A DNA stretch of 64,000 bases from Microbulbifer sp. A4B17 (GTDB lineage: Bacteria > Pseudomonadota > Gammaproteobacteria > Pseudomonadales > Cellvibrionaceae): the NCBI RefSeq assembly GCF_003076275.1, contig NZ_CP029064.1, positions 3,358,501-3,422,500 of the forward strand, given 5' to 3'. Made by a program: the position numbers and the translations under genes. How positions within the stretch are numbered: position 1 is the first letter of the stretch; each line of letters begins with the position of its first letter. Below, piece by piece: positions 47,793-57,506 of the stretch. A model generated the notes under the pieces. The model did no database searches. It was not told where the DNA came from and saw nothing but the letters and a program-made list of their open reading frames with translations.

Positions 47793-47848
47793 CCGCTAAA
47801 CCATTAAATATTTTTCTGGATATTCGCACAATTGAACACAGGCTTTAA

Positions 47849-48946
47849 TCAATTTAAAAGACCCTGAAAAAAAACTACAGTTTTATCCGCGGCAACCGCA
47901 TAGCTAAAATCTTGTGAATTCAAAGTGCTTGGCCGGCTAACAAGATTTAAACTCAATTCGACCAGAGCCGTCATGTCACCCCGCCGCACTAAACCATCGG
48001 GAAAATATTTCTGTAAAACCTCCCCCGCACAGCCATCGGAATAGGCAATTACCGGACGCCCCATCGCCAGCGCTTCTTTGGAGTACTTTCCACTTTCATC
48101 CCCCTCTTTGGCAAGATGAAAAACTAACTGGGAAGTTGCATACAGCTCACGCATATCGCGGCGCTCACCAAGGAAAGTAACCCTACCTCCAAGATTCAAG
48201 TCCTGCGCAAGCGCTTCCAGTTTTTTCAGGTAGCGCAAATCATTATCTGCCAGGCGCCCTACGATCACTCCATGGATATCATCTCTTTGTGCAGCAGCCT
48301 GTGCAAACATATGTAGAAATGCTTCCTGCCCGTCACTTGCAGAGATAACCCCCGGCATCAACCACCAGTTTTTTCCCTCCAACTGGGGGTAGCTATTTAA
48401 AAGCTTTAATTGCCACTGGCTTGCCACAGGTTTTTCATTATCAAACTCGCGAATATTGATGCCGCGATAAATAATCTCTATCGACTTTTCAGTAAATCGA
48501 GTGGAGGACTTCTTCAGGTGCTCCGCAATCCCCTGTGAAGTTGCGATAATCCCATCACCACAGGCCACACCTTTATTGAAGTAGCTGTTTGACAAATATT
48601 GATCCACCAAAGGCACCAGCTTGGGGCGGCTACCTGCTGGTTCGCGCTTTAGAGCCCGCCAAGTAAGAAAGGCGGTTGAACGGCCATAAGTATGAACAAT
48701 ATCCGGTTGTAACTCCGCCAGAATTCTACGCAGGCGAGATTTATGGCGTAGAGACCACACTGACTCACTGATTTTGGGGAAGTTGACATGCTCGCTGCCA
48801 TGAAGACGAAACCGTGCCTCCAGTGGCCCGCCGGCAGAAATCACCAGTGACTCGTGGCCTCTCTTGACCAACTCATTTGCAAACTCAAGCGCTAGAGTTG
48901 CCGTGACCCCAAGCTCTAAACTGGGCAAAAACTGTACAACCTTCAA
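47849..48946 (-). CDS. Glycosyltransferase family 4-like protein
   Basis: A 365-residue GT-B enzyme. The N-terminal acceptor domain reads MKVVQFLPSLELGVTATLALEFANELVKRGHESLVIS. The C-terminal donor-binding domain has GVISASDGQEAF, GVIVGRLAD, RVTFLGERRDMRELYATSQLVFHLAKEGDESGKYSKEALAMGRPVIA, where the E-x7-E-like motif lies. It is probably LPS- or polysaccharide-related. It is flanked by unrelated envelope genes with no partner glycosyltransferase, so the acceptor is unknown. Confidence 0.85.
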   Translation of the reverse strand: MKVVQFLPSLELGVTATLALEFANELVKRGHESLVISAGGPLEARFRLHGSEHVNFPKISESVWSLRHKSRLRRILAELQPDIVHTYGRSTAFLTWRALKREPAGSRPKLVPLVDQYLSNSYFNKGVACGDGIIATSQGIAEHLKKSSTRFTEKSIEIIYRGINIREFDNEKPVASQWQLKLLNSYPQLEGKNWWLMPGVISASDGQEAFLHMFAQAAAQRDDIHGVIVGRLADNDLRYLKKLEALAQDLNLGGRVTFLGERRDMRELYATSQLVFHLAKEGDESGKYSKEALAMGRPVIAYSDGCAGEVLQKYFPDGLVRRGDMTALVELSLNLVSRPSTLNSQDFSYAVAADKTVVFFQGLLN

Positions 48947-49124
48947 TTTGACTTCCGTGGCAGTAAACCAAAAGGTCTATTTTGACTCCATGCCGGAAAT
49001 TTTCCCAGCCTGTCGTCACTAATTCACAATCCAGAGACTCTATTTCCTGAACTCGATAGCTCCCCATGGCAGCTGAAAGCGTTAGTGATAGTATTCCCAG
49101 AGGCAAACCACTCAGGACCTGACA

Positions 49125-50015
49125 ATGCTTCACCGACAAATAAGTTTCTTGCTCACCTTTACACTGCTTCTACTCACTGCAGGGGCTTCAGCTGCCGAGA
49201 CTGATAAAGGCATCTTCTGGAAAGCAACCAAAGATGATAAGACTGTTTATTTATTAGGCTCTGTGCACTTGGCAACAGAGGATTTTTACCCTCTTCGCCC
49301 ACAAATTGAACAAGCCTATGCCGAAAGTGATGCAATTGCCGTCGAAGCCGATATCCTCGCCGCCGAAGGTGACAGCCTGTTACAGCAACGGATCTTGATG
49401 GAGTCTGTCTACCAGGGCGAGCGCACACTGAAGGACGAATTACCACCCGAGCTGTATAGCCAACTGAAGTCCTGGATGCAAAAGAGAAATATGCCCGAAG
49501 CTATGTTTATTCGGCAGCGCCCCGCCATTGCCATGATCTCTATAAGCATGATGGAGATGCAGGCCCACGGCCTCAATCCTGAGCTCGGTATTGATAGGCA
49601 CTTCCTGCTAAAAGCCAAAAAAGATGACAGACCCATCCTGGAATTAGAAGGAGTACTACAACAATTCCAATTGCTAAATGGCCTGGATAACCCAGCATTG
49701 CTCTTCCAGCAAACCCTTGAGCAAATTGGAAATATTCCATCTTTTTTACCCAAGCTCACCGGCGCATGGAAGCGAGGTGATGAGGAAGCACTAAACCGCC
49801 TCATTATCCTCGACGGCTTGACTGAAAACCCTGAATATAAACCTCTTTACGACACGCTATTCTTTAAGCGTAATGAAAAGATGGCCGAAAAAATTGCCAT
49901 GAAGGGACCGAATTACCAATCCTTATTTGTTATTGTCGGCGCTGGCCACTTGGTTGGCGATCGTAGCGTTATTGAATTCTTAGGCGACAGAGGCTACAAG
50001 TTAGAGCGTCTTTAA
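49125..50015 (+). CDS. TraB/GumN-family protein
   Basis: A 296-residue exported protein (signal MLHRQISFLLTFTLLLLTAGASAAE). The TraB/GumN signature is present: YLLGSVHLATEDFYPL, GLNPELGIDRHFLLKA, LELEGVLQQFQLL and a C-terminal VGAGHLVGDRSV. The family is related to the TIKI metalloproteases, with conserved Gly-His and Glu residues. The bacterial role is unclear. It diverges from the glycosyltransferase. Confidence 0.88.
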   Translation: MLHRQISFLLTFTLLLLTAGASAAETDKGIFWKATKDDKTVYLLGSVHLATEDFYPLRPQIEQAYAESDAIAVEADILAAEGDSLLQQRILMESVYQGERTLKDELPPELYSQLKSWMQKRNMPEAMFIRQRPAIAMISISMMEMQAHGLNPELGIDRHFLLKAKKDDRPILELEGVLQQFQLLNGLDNPALLFQQTLEQIGNIPSFLPKLTGAWKRGDEEALNRLIILDGLTENPEYKPLYDTLFFKRNEKMAEKIAMKGPNYQSLFVIVGAGHLVGDRSVIEFLGDRGYKLERL

Positions 50016-50154
50016 TTCACCGTTTTGCCAATAATCTTCGGCGCAGACATTCTGCGCCCTCTCTAATACCCTCCTGCGCCCCAACCTTTTCTATTGCTAA
50101 ACTCGAATAGCACTTTTTCCGTGGCCAATGACAACTCTCAACAAGAGGCGTCCA

Positions 50155-51429
50155 ATGAAATGTTGGGGAGCATACTGTGTCATTTCAATTCTTTTATTTA
50201 ACTTTCAGGTCATTGCTGATGAAGCCGAAACAAAAGGTGGGCTGAAAATCGTATCCGACGATGGGAACTTCTCCGCACAGCTTGGCGGAAGAATTCACTT
50301 CGATACTTATATTTTTGATAAAGACCTGGAAGACCCTGTCAACACAACAGACTTTCGCCGAGTTCGCCTAACAATGAAAGGCAAACTTTGGAAGTGGGAT
50401 TACAAGCTCGAACGGGACTTTGCCAGTGATGGAGCAGGAGGCCTTCGCGACGTATACCTGGCAACTCAGTTTTACAACGGGAAACTCACCATCGGTAATT
50501 TCAAGCCAAGCCGCTCAATTAATGAACTTACCAGTTCCAATGACTTGGTGCTGATGGAGCGAGCATTCACTTCAGCCGCAGGAATATACAGTGGGCGGGG
50601 CCGACAACAAGGAATAGGTTGGCATACACATTGGTGTTGTTACACCCTCGGCCTAAACCTGATGAATCTCCGCGAACCGGGCGACCCGAGAAATTCAGGG
50701 TTTGGTACTGCTGCACGATTGACTTGGGCCCCAATAAACGCCCCCTTATCAACTGTGCATCTAGGTATATCTCGAAGTTACGAGAAAGCCAATCAAGACA
50801 CTCCCGATATTATTGCTGAAGTTGCCTATGCAGGACGACGTGGCCCAGAGCAACTTATAGCTATCACCCCTGGCGGATCATCTAACTTCTTTGGTGAGTT
50901 CGGCGATGATGAGTTTTTTCTGGGAGACGCCGGGGGACGGGTCAACATTACCGGCTTCGAGTTAGCAGCGACTTACGGCCCTCTATTTGCACAGGCCGAG
51001 TATGCATACGGTCACTTTACAGGGAAGATATATCTCTCTGAATTGACGTATGAGGAGTTTTTCGGTTTACCACCGAGCTTTTTTTGCGATCTGTTAACCG
51101 GGTGCTTTATAGGCGGTCAGGATGTCCACGCCTGGTACATTATGGGGAGCTGGGCAATTACCGGGCAACATAAAGCCTACGATTCCAAGAAAGGGACATT
51201 CAAGTCAATAAAACCATCCCCCCCAGAGGGGGCCTGGGAAGTTGCCGCAAGATACACGACAATAGAGAATCGGGATTTCCACCAGCTGCGGGCCAGCAAT
51301 TTCACATTTGGGGTCAACTATTATTTCAACCCGAAAGTCCGAGTTATGATGAATATCACTCTAGGTGACGACGACTTTACTGGAGATCAAACCAATCAAT
51401 TCGCCGTGCGTTTACAAGGGGTTTGGTAG
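50155..51429 (+). CDS. Phosphate-selective porin O/P (OprP/OprO)-like protein
   Basis: About 424 residues from the ATG at 50155, preceded by GAGG; a start nine codons earlier is possible. A signal peptide (CWGAYCVISILLFNFQVIA) is followed by OprP family features: FSAQLGGRIHFDTYIFDKD, TDFRRVRLTMKGKLWKWDYKLERDFASDGAGGLRDVYLA, LTIGNFKPSRSINELTSSND and a C-terminal strand ending VRLQGVW. The C-terminal Trp is acceptable for Bam recognition. It is an outer-membrane channel for anions, possibly phosphate; no Pho box was seen. Confidence 0.85.
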   Translation: MKCWGAYCVISILLFNFQVIADEAETKGGLKIVSDDGNFSAQLGGRIHFDTYIFDKDLEDPVNTTDFRRVRLTMKGKLWKWDYKLERDFASDGAGGLRDVYLATQFYNGKLTIGNFKPSRSINELTSSNDLVLMERAFTSAAGIYSGRGRQQGIGWHTHWCCYTLGLNLMNLREPGDPRNSGFGTAARLTWAPINAPLSTVHLGISRSYEKANQDTPDIIAEVAYAGRRGPEQLIAITPGGSSNFFGEFGDDEFFLGDAGGRVNITGFELAATYGPLFAQAEYAYGHFTGKIYLSELTYEEFFGLPPSFFCDLLTGCFIGGQDVHAWYIMGSWAITGQHKAYDSKKGTFKSIKPSPPEGAWEVAARYTTIENRDFHQLRASNFTFGVNYYFNPKVRVMMNITLGDDDFTGDQTNQFAVRLQGVW

Positions 51430-51481
51430 AACTTATCGAGCAGCTTAAGGAAACCCTCAAGCCACTCATTCAAACCGATTA

Positions 51482-54400
51482 TTACCCCACTTGCTGTGCC
51501 CTGGCAGGGTCAAAAACCTCAACTTCCGCTGAAAGCTCTATGTCCCTGACCGGGTTTTCAAAACGGTTTAATGCGATATCCCGTTGCTGCTTTGCTTTCT
51601 CAACATTGGCCTCTTTTACTGGACCGTAGCCTCGAATGGTATCTGGATATTGAAGCAGCTCGACTGCGGCAGCATGATTCTGCGAATCCAATTGATCCAA
51701 AACCTTCTTAACCAACTCTTCATATTCAGATATCAGCTGCCTCTCCATTTTGCGCTCTGCGGTATATCCAAAGATATCAAGCGCCGATCCGCGCAAGAAC
51801 TTCAACTTCGCCAGAGCACCAAATGCCTTATACATCCAACCGCCAAATTTCATTTTGCGGGGACGCCCCAAGCCTTTGTCGAACCGTGCCAACAGCGGGG
51901 GAGCCAAATTGAACTCAAGAGTAAAATCACCACTGAAATTTTCTTTCAGTGATTCGATAAATCGGCTATCGGTGTACAGGCGGGCCACCTCGTATTCATC
52001 CTTGTAGGCCAGTAACTTCGCGTAATTCCGCGCAACGACCTCAGCCAACTGTAGATTGCCGGGCACTTTTAAAATCTCGGCAGATTTCACAGTGTCTACC
52101 AGACTGCGGTAACGGTCGGCGAGATCTGCATTCTGATAACCGGTAAGGTGCTCCACCCGATGAGCAACTAACGCTTCGAGGGTTTTCGGTACCTCCACCG
52201 CAGCTTTCTCAGGGGTGAGCAGCTTATCCAACGCTTTTCGATTTTCTGCTGCTAAACGTCCTGCAGCAAATCCCTGCAAGTTACCCTCCACAGCTACACC
52301 ATTTATTCGAATAGCTTCAAGCAAAGAGGCTTCAGTCAGCGGAATCAGCCCTTTCTGCCAGGCATATCCAAGCATAAAGATATTTGCGGTGAGAGTATCC
52401 CCCAAAGCGGACTTGGTCAGGCGATGCGCCTCTACAGAGCTAATTTCATTTACCGCTCTGCTGACTGTGTCTAAGACTGCCTGGGGTGAATGCACGTCTT
52501 CACGCCCGAGAACTGTTGCCGCCGTCGGGCTCAAATGTGTATTCACAACCGCACGGCTGTGTGACTCGTCCAGTTTAACAAGACAGGCCGCGACATTACC
52601 CGCAGCAATCAAGTCACAGGCCATCAGGGCATTGGCGCGACCGTCAGAAATACGCACCGCCTGCAAAGCCTGGGGATCAGCCGCAAAGCGAATATGTGAA
52701 TAAACCGCCCCCCCCTTCTGCGCCAACCCCGTTTGGTCAAGTGTGCTGCATGCCTTGCCTTCAATATGTGCAGCCATCGCTAGCAGCGCACCAATGGTCA
52801 CAACACCGGTACCGCCAACGCCAGTGACCAGGAAATTATAAGGTTGTTGTAATTCCGGCAGCTGAGGCGAAGGCAACTTGGCAGCTTCAGTTCGCAACAC
52901 ATCGCCGACCCCAGCCCCCTTGGCAATCTTGCCGCCTTTTACCGTTACGAATGAGGGACAGAAACCGTTGACACAGGACATGTCCTGGTTACAGCCGGTT
53001 TGGTTAACCCGCCGCTTATCCCCCAGTGCCGTCTCCACTTTCTCCACGGCGATACAGCTCGACTGCTGGACACAATCCCCGCAGCCCTCACAGACCAGCT
53101 CATTGATAAATGGGCGCCCTTCAGCTTTTGGAAGCAATCCGCGCTTGCGCTTGCGACGCAGTTCGGTGGCACAGGTCTGGTCATAAATAATGACTGTACA
53201 GCCTTCGACTTCGCGCAGCTCATTCATTACGACAGGGAGGTAATCCCGGTGATGTATTTCAACTTCACTGGGAAAGGAAAGTGCACCTTTATATTTGCCC
53301 GGGTTATCCATCACCAGAACAACTTTCTGCACCCCTTCCGCCAAAACCTGACGGCAGATCATATCCGGCGCCAACTCCCCATCGTGGGGCTGGCCACCGG
53401 TCATGGCAACCGCATCGTTAAACAGAATTTTGTAGGTGATATTGACTTTGGCGGCCACTGAGGCGCGAATAGCCAGAATGCCGGAATGGAAGTAGGTGCC
53501 ATCCCCCAGGTTTACAAAGACATGTTTTTCACTGGTAAACGGCGCCTGCCCTACCCAGTTAACACCCTCGGCACCCATCTGGGTGAAGGTATAAGTTTCC
53601 CGATCAAGCCACTGGGCCATATAGTGGCAGCCAATACCCGCCAGGGCCCGGCTTCCCTCTGGCACCTTGGTGGAACGGTTGTGGGGACAGCCGGCACAGA
53701 ACATAGGCAGGCGCGACACACTTGAGCCCACCTGCTGGGAAATCCGTTCAGCCAGTGCATTGAGGCGCATCAAGCGGTGCTTACCGCCCTCATCCAACTT
53801 GCCCTCCCCCAGAACAAAGCCCAATACCTGGGCGATAATCGCCGGAGACAGTTCGCCATAAGCCGGCATCAGCGGTTGGTCACTATCATCCACTTTGCCG
53901 AGAATACGCGGAAAATTCGGGTCCTTAACGTGGACGTTATACAGCTCCTCTTTCAGCTGCACTTCCATCAGACTTCGCTTTTCTTCGAGCACCAGCAGCG
54001 TATCCAGGCCTCGGGCAAACTCCTGGATACCCGGCACATCCAACGGGTAGGTCATACCCACCTTGAGGATTCGAATCCCGAGCTGCTTGGCCTTTTGCTC
54101 ATCGATACCCATATCTTCGAAGGCCTGCATCAAATCCAGGTGGGCCTTACCGGTAGTGACGATGCCGAGGCTCGCCTCAGGGTTTTCCAATATCACCTTG
54201 TTGAGTTTATTGGCGCGGGCAAAGGCCAAAGCTGCGGGACGCTTGTAGCGCCACAGGCGCTCTTCCTGTTCGAGGGGGTTATCCTGCTTGCGTATATTCA
54301 AGCCACCCTCCGGACGCTCAATATCCGGGTAGTGAAACTTAACCCGCTCCGGATCCACTTCTACAGTTGCAGAGCTGTCCATATTTTCTGCCAGGGTGAT

Positions 54401-55039
54401 CATTGCCACCCAGCAACCGCTAAAACGCGACAGCTCCAGTCCGTAGTGGCCATAATCCAGTACTTCCTGCACGGTTGCAGGGTTAAGTACCGGGATATGC
54501 ATATCGACAAAGGCAAATTCAGATTGCCCGGGATAGGACGATGATTTACAGCCGTGATCATCACCGGCAACAATCAGCGCACCACCTTTGGGAGAAGAGC
54601 CCGCCGCGTTGGCGTGTCGAAACGCATCACAGGATCGGTCGACACCCGGCGTCTTGCCATACCAAATACCACAGACACCATCTACTTCTGCGCCCTGAAA
54701 CAGCCCCACTTGTTGGGAGCCCCACACCGCTGTCGCCGCCAGCTCTTCGTTCACCCCGGGCTGAAAGCGGATATTGTGCTCATCGAGCAGTTTTTTTGCT
54801 CTGGATAGCTGCAGGTCATATCCACCCAGGGGTGACCCCCGATAACCGGAGATAAAAGTCGCGGTGTTGTGACCGCGATCCCGGTCCATTCGCATCTGGT
54901 CTATGGGTAAGCGCACAAGGGCCTGGATACCTGAGAGGAGCACGCGGCCCTTGAGCATGGTGTAGCGGTCGTCCAGTGAAACCTGTTTTTTTACCTGGGA
55001 ATCCGCAGTACCTAGAGGACTGGTTACTTTTTCAGTCAT
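51482..55039 (-). CDS. Indolepyruvate ferredoxin oxidoreductase, fused alpha/beta (large single-chain form)
   Basis: A 1185-residue enzyme. The N-terminal half is the IorA-like pyrimidine/TPP region (GYRGSPLGGYD, GKTPGVDRSCDAFRHAN, CPHNRS with nearby cysteines, GDGTYFHSGILAIRASVAAKVNITYK). It is followed by a Fe-S cluster segment (CEGCGDCVQQSSC, CNQDMSCVNGFCP) and a gamma domain (TGVGGTGVVTIGALLAMAAH). This single-chain form without a separate ferredoxin-binding subunit is typical of proteobacteria and oxidises aryl or branched-chain 2-oxo acids to acyl-CoA. It diverges from an Lrp-family gene, which probably controls it. The start is ATG 55039 with GGAAGTAGG upstream. Confidence 0.92.
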   Translation of the reverse strand: MTEKVTSPLGTADSQVKKQVSLDDRYTMLKGRVLLSGIQALVRLPIDQMRMDRDRGHNTATFISGYRGSPLGGYDLQLSRAKKLLDEHNIRFQPGVNEELAATAVWGSQQVGLFQGAEVDGVCGIWYGKTPGVDRSCDAFRHANAAGSSPKGGALIVAGDDHGCKSSSYPGQSEFAFVDMHIPVLNPATVQEVLDYGHYGLELSRFSGCWVAMITLAENMDSSATVEVDPERVKFHYPDIERPEGGLNIRKQDNPLEQEERLWRYKRPAALAFARANKLNKVILENPEASLGIVTTGKAHLDLMQAFEDMGIDEQKAKQLGIRILKVGMTYPLDVPGIQEFARGLDTLLVLEEKRSLMEVQLKEELYNVHVKDPNFPRILGKVDDSDQPLMPAYGELSPAIIAQVLGFVLGEGKLDEGGKHRLMRLNALAERISQQVGSSVSRLPMFCAGCPHNRSTKVPEGSRALAGIGCHYMAQWLDRETYTFTQMGAEGVNWVGQAPFTSEKHVFVNLGDGTYFHSGILAIRASVAAKVNITYKILFNDAVAMTGGQPHDGELAPDMICRQVLAEGVQKVVLVMDNPGKYKGALSFPSEVEIHHRDYLPVVMNELREVEGCTVIIYDQTCATELRRKRKRGLLPKAEGRPFINELVCEGCGDCVQQSSCIAVEKVETALGDKRRVNQTGCNQDMSCVNGFCPSFVTVKGGKIAKGAGVGDVLRTEAAKLPSPQLPELQQPYNFLVTGVGGTGVVTIGALLAMAAHIEGKACSTLDQTGLAQKGGAVYSHIRFAADPQALQAVRISDGRANALMACDLIAAGNVAACLVKLDESHSRAVVNTHLSPTAATVLGREDVHSPQAVLDTVSRAVNEISSVEAHRLTKSALGDTLTANIFMLGYAWQKGLIPLTEASLLEAIRINGVAVEGNLQGFAAGRLAAENRKALDKLLTPEKAAVEVPKTLEALVAHRVEHLTGYQNADLADRYRSLVDTVKSAEILKVPGNLQLAEVVARNYAKLLAYKDEYEVARLYTDSRFIESLKENFSGDFTLEFNLAPPLLARFDKGLGRPRKMKFGGWMYKAFGALAKLKFLRGSALDIFGYTAERKMERQLISEYEELVKKVLDQLDSQNHAAAVELLQYPDTIRGYGPVKEANVEKAKQQRDIALNRFENPVRDIELSAEVEVFDPARAQQVG

Positions 55040-55249
55040 ACACCTACTTCCGGTTAATTATTCTTCTCGAAACCCGGTCCGAGTTATTAGTCATTATTCT
55101 TCCGAATAGCCCGTTTTCTGTGGCCAGGAGCGCCTGTTTTTATATCTGCCGCAAAGTCCCGGAGCGGCTGGAGGCACCCTGCACCTATCCCGAAACGGTT
55201 TAGTCAGGTCATACTAGTTCGTTAAGCGCAATAGAGCATTGCTTTATTC

Positions 55250-55295
55250 ACGCAAATATGCGTAAATTTGTGATAGAAGTTTCGATTGATATAAA
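55250..55295 (+). promoter_or_regulatory. Promoter and palindrome of the lrp-like gene
   Basis: TTGTGA (55268-55273) and TATAAA (55290-55295), 16 bases apart, form a sigma-70-type promoter ending about 20 bases before the start. Just upstream ACGCA-AATA-TGCGT (55250-55263) is a perfect inverted repeat inside a longer imperfect TCAC ... GTGA dyad overlapping the -35. It is a likely site for the Lrp-type protein itself and, across the 277-base gap, for the oxidoreductase gene. Confidence 0.5.
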
Positions 55296-55316
55296 TTTTA
55301 TAGGATAGGAGTCTTT

Positions 55317-55787
55317 ATGAAGCGTTCGACAGACCTGGATGATTTTGACCGTAAGATTCTGCGAGCGCTGCAGGAGAATGCAGATTACTCCATGGCAGAG
55401 CTGGGCGACAAAGTCGGTCTTTCGCACACTCCCTGCTGGCGCAGAATCAAGCGATTGGAAGCCGAAGGCATTATCCGTGGCCGTGTTACTCTGTTAGACC
55501 CTCGAAAACTGGATTTGGGTGTTACCGTATACTGTTACGTTACCATTCACAATCACGATGAGGAATCCCTGAATAACTTTGAATCAGCCGTTCAGGATGT
55601 CCAGGAGGTGGTAGAGTGCTATTCAACCAGCGGGGACAAAGACTATGTCTTGCGCGTGGTAGTGGATAGCGTGGAGCACTATGAGCAACTACTGAAGCGC
55701 TCCCTGGTGCATCTGCCAAACGTGGCATCAGTCAACTCCACCTTTGCCCTCAAGCAGGTTAAGTACACCACCCAGCTGCCACTTTAA
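55317..55787 (+). CDS. Lrp/AsnC-family transcriptional regulator
   Basis: A 156-residue protein. The N-terminal AsnC-type helix-turn-helix (DDFDRKILRALQENADYSMAELGDKVGLSHTPCWRRIKRLEAEGIIRG) is followed by the RAM ligand domain (VTVYCYVTIHNHDEESLNNFESAVQDVQEVVECYSTSGDKDYVLRVVV). TAGGAG lies six bases before the ATG. It diverges from the 2-oxo acid oxidoreductase and would respond to an amino acid or 2-oxo acid; the local arrangement suggests it controls that enzyme. Length is typical. Confidence 0.94.
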   Translation: MKRSTDLDDFDRKILRALQENADYSMAELGDKVGLSHTPCWRRIKRLEAEGIIRGRVTLLDPRKLDLGVTVYCYVTIHNHDEESLNNFESAVQDVQEVVECYSTSGDKDYVLRVVVDSVEHYEQLLKRSLVHLPNVASVNSTFALKQVKYTTQLPL

Positions 55788-55850
55788 GCCAAAAGTGTGA
55801 AAAGTAAAGCCCCTTGCCTCAAGGCTCGGGGCTTACTGCAAAGATAGCAA

Positions 55851-56366
55851 CTACCCGGCAAACTCCCGCAGCTCTTTGAGCAAGTGGTCAAGCGCTTCCT
55901 GCAGAGACTTGCCATCACAATCAATTGTGATTTCTGCATACTGCCTGTAGAGGGCCTGCCGCTCTTCAAATAAACTCGCGAAAGACTGCCCGGGTGCCTT
56001 GGCGATGCCACGGCTCTCATAATTGTGAATACGCCGGCGCAGCTCCTCGGCTGAACACTGGAGAAACACCACCAGGCCCTGGTTGCGCAGGTTCTCCATA
56101 CCCTTTTCGCTATAAACTGCACTGCCTCCAGTGGCAATAACATCATTGGGAAGAATAGCCTCAGCTAAAACCTCCCCTTCAATAGCGCGGAGGTTTAGAT
56201 AGTCACTTTCCGCCATGATTTGCTGCAAAGTCTTGCCCTCCCTGGACTGGATCAGAACATCAGTATCTGTAAAACCCAGTGCCAGCTCCTTTGCCAACAA
56301 CACCCCCAGCGTACTTTTACCGGCGCCGGGCATTCCAATCAGGACAATACTTTTTCTATTTTTCAT
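55851..56366 (-). CDS. Shikimate-kinase-like protein
   Basis: A 171-residue P-loop kinase: IVLIGMPGAGKSTLGVLLAKELALGFTDTDVLI holds the Walker A and the DxD-like substrate Asp, and VIATGGSAVYSEKGMENLR the GGG-type loop (here TGGSAV). RRRIHNYESRGIAKAPGQSFASLFEERQALY is the lid region. The deviation from canonical GGG and RPLL motifs suggests an AroL-like paralogue or a different small-molecule kinase. The usual aroK-aroB pair is not here. An overlapping small frame precedes it. Confidence 0.85.
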   Translation of the reverse strand: MKNRKSIVLIGMPGAGKSTLGVLLAKELALGFTDTDVLIQSREGKTLQQIMAESDYLNLRAIEGEVLAEAILPNDVIATGGSAVYSEKGMENLRNQGLVVFLQCSAEELRRRIHNYESRGIAKAPGQSFASLFEERQALYRQYAEITIDCDGKSLQEALDHLLKELREFAG

Positions 56367-56554
56367 TTCATTAATACTTCCACATCCAGGGAGCCTATGA
56401 ACAATTCCGTAATATCTCTGCGGAACTTGAAGGCTGCAGAGGTTAGGTGCAGCTCGCCGCGAATGGCCTTAGTCCTTTGCAAGAGCTGCAACGCAGTAAC
56501 TGTGGCCCTCAAAGCCCGCCCCACGGGGCTTTCAGAGCGATCCACACTCCGCAT
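56363..56554 (-). CDS. Small overlapping frame upstream of the shikimate-kinase-like gene
   Basis: A 63-residue frame from an ATG at 56554, ending in a TGA that overlaps the kinase ATG (ATGA). It is basic and helical without a known motif; the upstream sequence stays open without an obvious ribosome site. The overlap may reflect coupling, or the frame may be chance. The rest of 56555-56667 holds nothing I recognise. Confidence 0.3.
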   Translation of the reverse strand: MRSVDRSESPVGRALRATVTALQLLQRTKAIRGELHLTSAAFKFRRDITELFIGSLDVEVLMK

Positions 56555-56667
56555 TGCGACTTCTTGAAAGGCCTGGACACTCCTACAAAGCCGCGCCTTG
56601 ATTGTGAACCACTCTGAAAGCCAGAGGCATCACGGAATTATTCAGGGGCTCCCTAGCACTTACACAT

Positions 56668-57390
56668 TCAATCGCCACGGCGGGGAAAAAATACCGAGCG
56701 CAACCAGCCCAATAAGGTATTGCCACCTAACATCATCTTATCCAATTCATCCAGATTATGCGCCTGGCGAAAAGCATCGGCAAATAATGCCTCGCGGGTA
56801 ATCATTCGCCGCTTGGGATTAATTGATTTAATGGGTTTTGCCGGATTACCGGCGACAACCGTATTTGCAGGAACATCCTTAGTGACAATGCTGCCGGCTC
56901 CCACTACAGAATTATCACCGATAGTGACACCCTTACAGATGGTTGCACCATCTCCGATCCAAACATTGTTACCCAAGCGCACAGGGGAAGTACAACGGAA
57001 GGGCCGCGTACGATTGTAGAGCCCATGCCAATCGGAATCTGAAATATACACATTTGCAGCGATCATACAGGCATCACCAATCTCAATAGATTGAGCTGCA
57101 GAAATACGCACCCCCGGAGAAATCAGTACAAAATTACCAATGGTAATAGACGCCTCAGCACCCTTATGCCCAAATGTGGTAAATCGGATACATTTCTCGT
57201 CATTAGAGATTAAATGGGGGTAATTTCCGAGCCGCACATTTCCGCCAAAAACATAGACAGAACCCGGGTCCATCACTTCTGGCTCAATCCCAACAGCATC
57301 GAATTGCGGCAAAAGAAAATACTCCGTTCGCCACTTGCGCCAATGCAATTGCAATCGCTTGAGCCAATAGGGCCTGTGATCCTTACGCAT
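56668..57390 (-). CDS. Left-handed beta-helix (hexapeptide repeat) acyltransferase
   Basis: A 240-residue protein with an N-terminal hydrophilic-aromatic region and hexapeptide repeats from about 60 (ITIGNFVLISPGVRISAAQSIEIGDACMIAANVYISDSDWHG, VRLGNNVWIGDGATICKGVTIGDNSVVGAGSIVTKDVPANTVVAGNPAKPI). The family forms trimeric acetyl- or other acyl-CoA transferases acting on sugars, as in LPS or capsule modification. The histidine of the catalytic loop is in DWHGL. It lies beside methyltransferase and glycosyltransferase genes, suggesting a glycan-decoration cluster. The divergent gene starts 116 bases away. Confidence 0.88.
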   Translation of the reverse strand: MRKDHRPYWLKRLQLHWRKWRTEYFLLPQFDAVGIEPEVMDPGSVYVFGGNVRLGNYPHLISNDEKCIRFTTFGHKGAEASITIGNFVLISPGVRISAAQSIEIGDACMIAANVYISDSDWHGLYNRTRPFRCTSPVRLGNNVWIGDGATICKGVTIGDNSVVGAGSIVTKDVPANTVVAGNPAKPIKSINPKRRMITREALFADAFRQAHNLDELDKMMLGGNTLLGWLRSVFFPRRGD

Positions 57391-57506
57391 ATTTTAATTT
57401 CTACTTATTTTCCCTGGGGCTTAAGGAGCCCTGAATAAAAACCCAATTGCTTTTGTATTAGCGGCAGTTTAGTGTTTCGGCCACGAAGAATAGCAAGCGT
57501 TTACCC

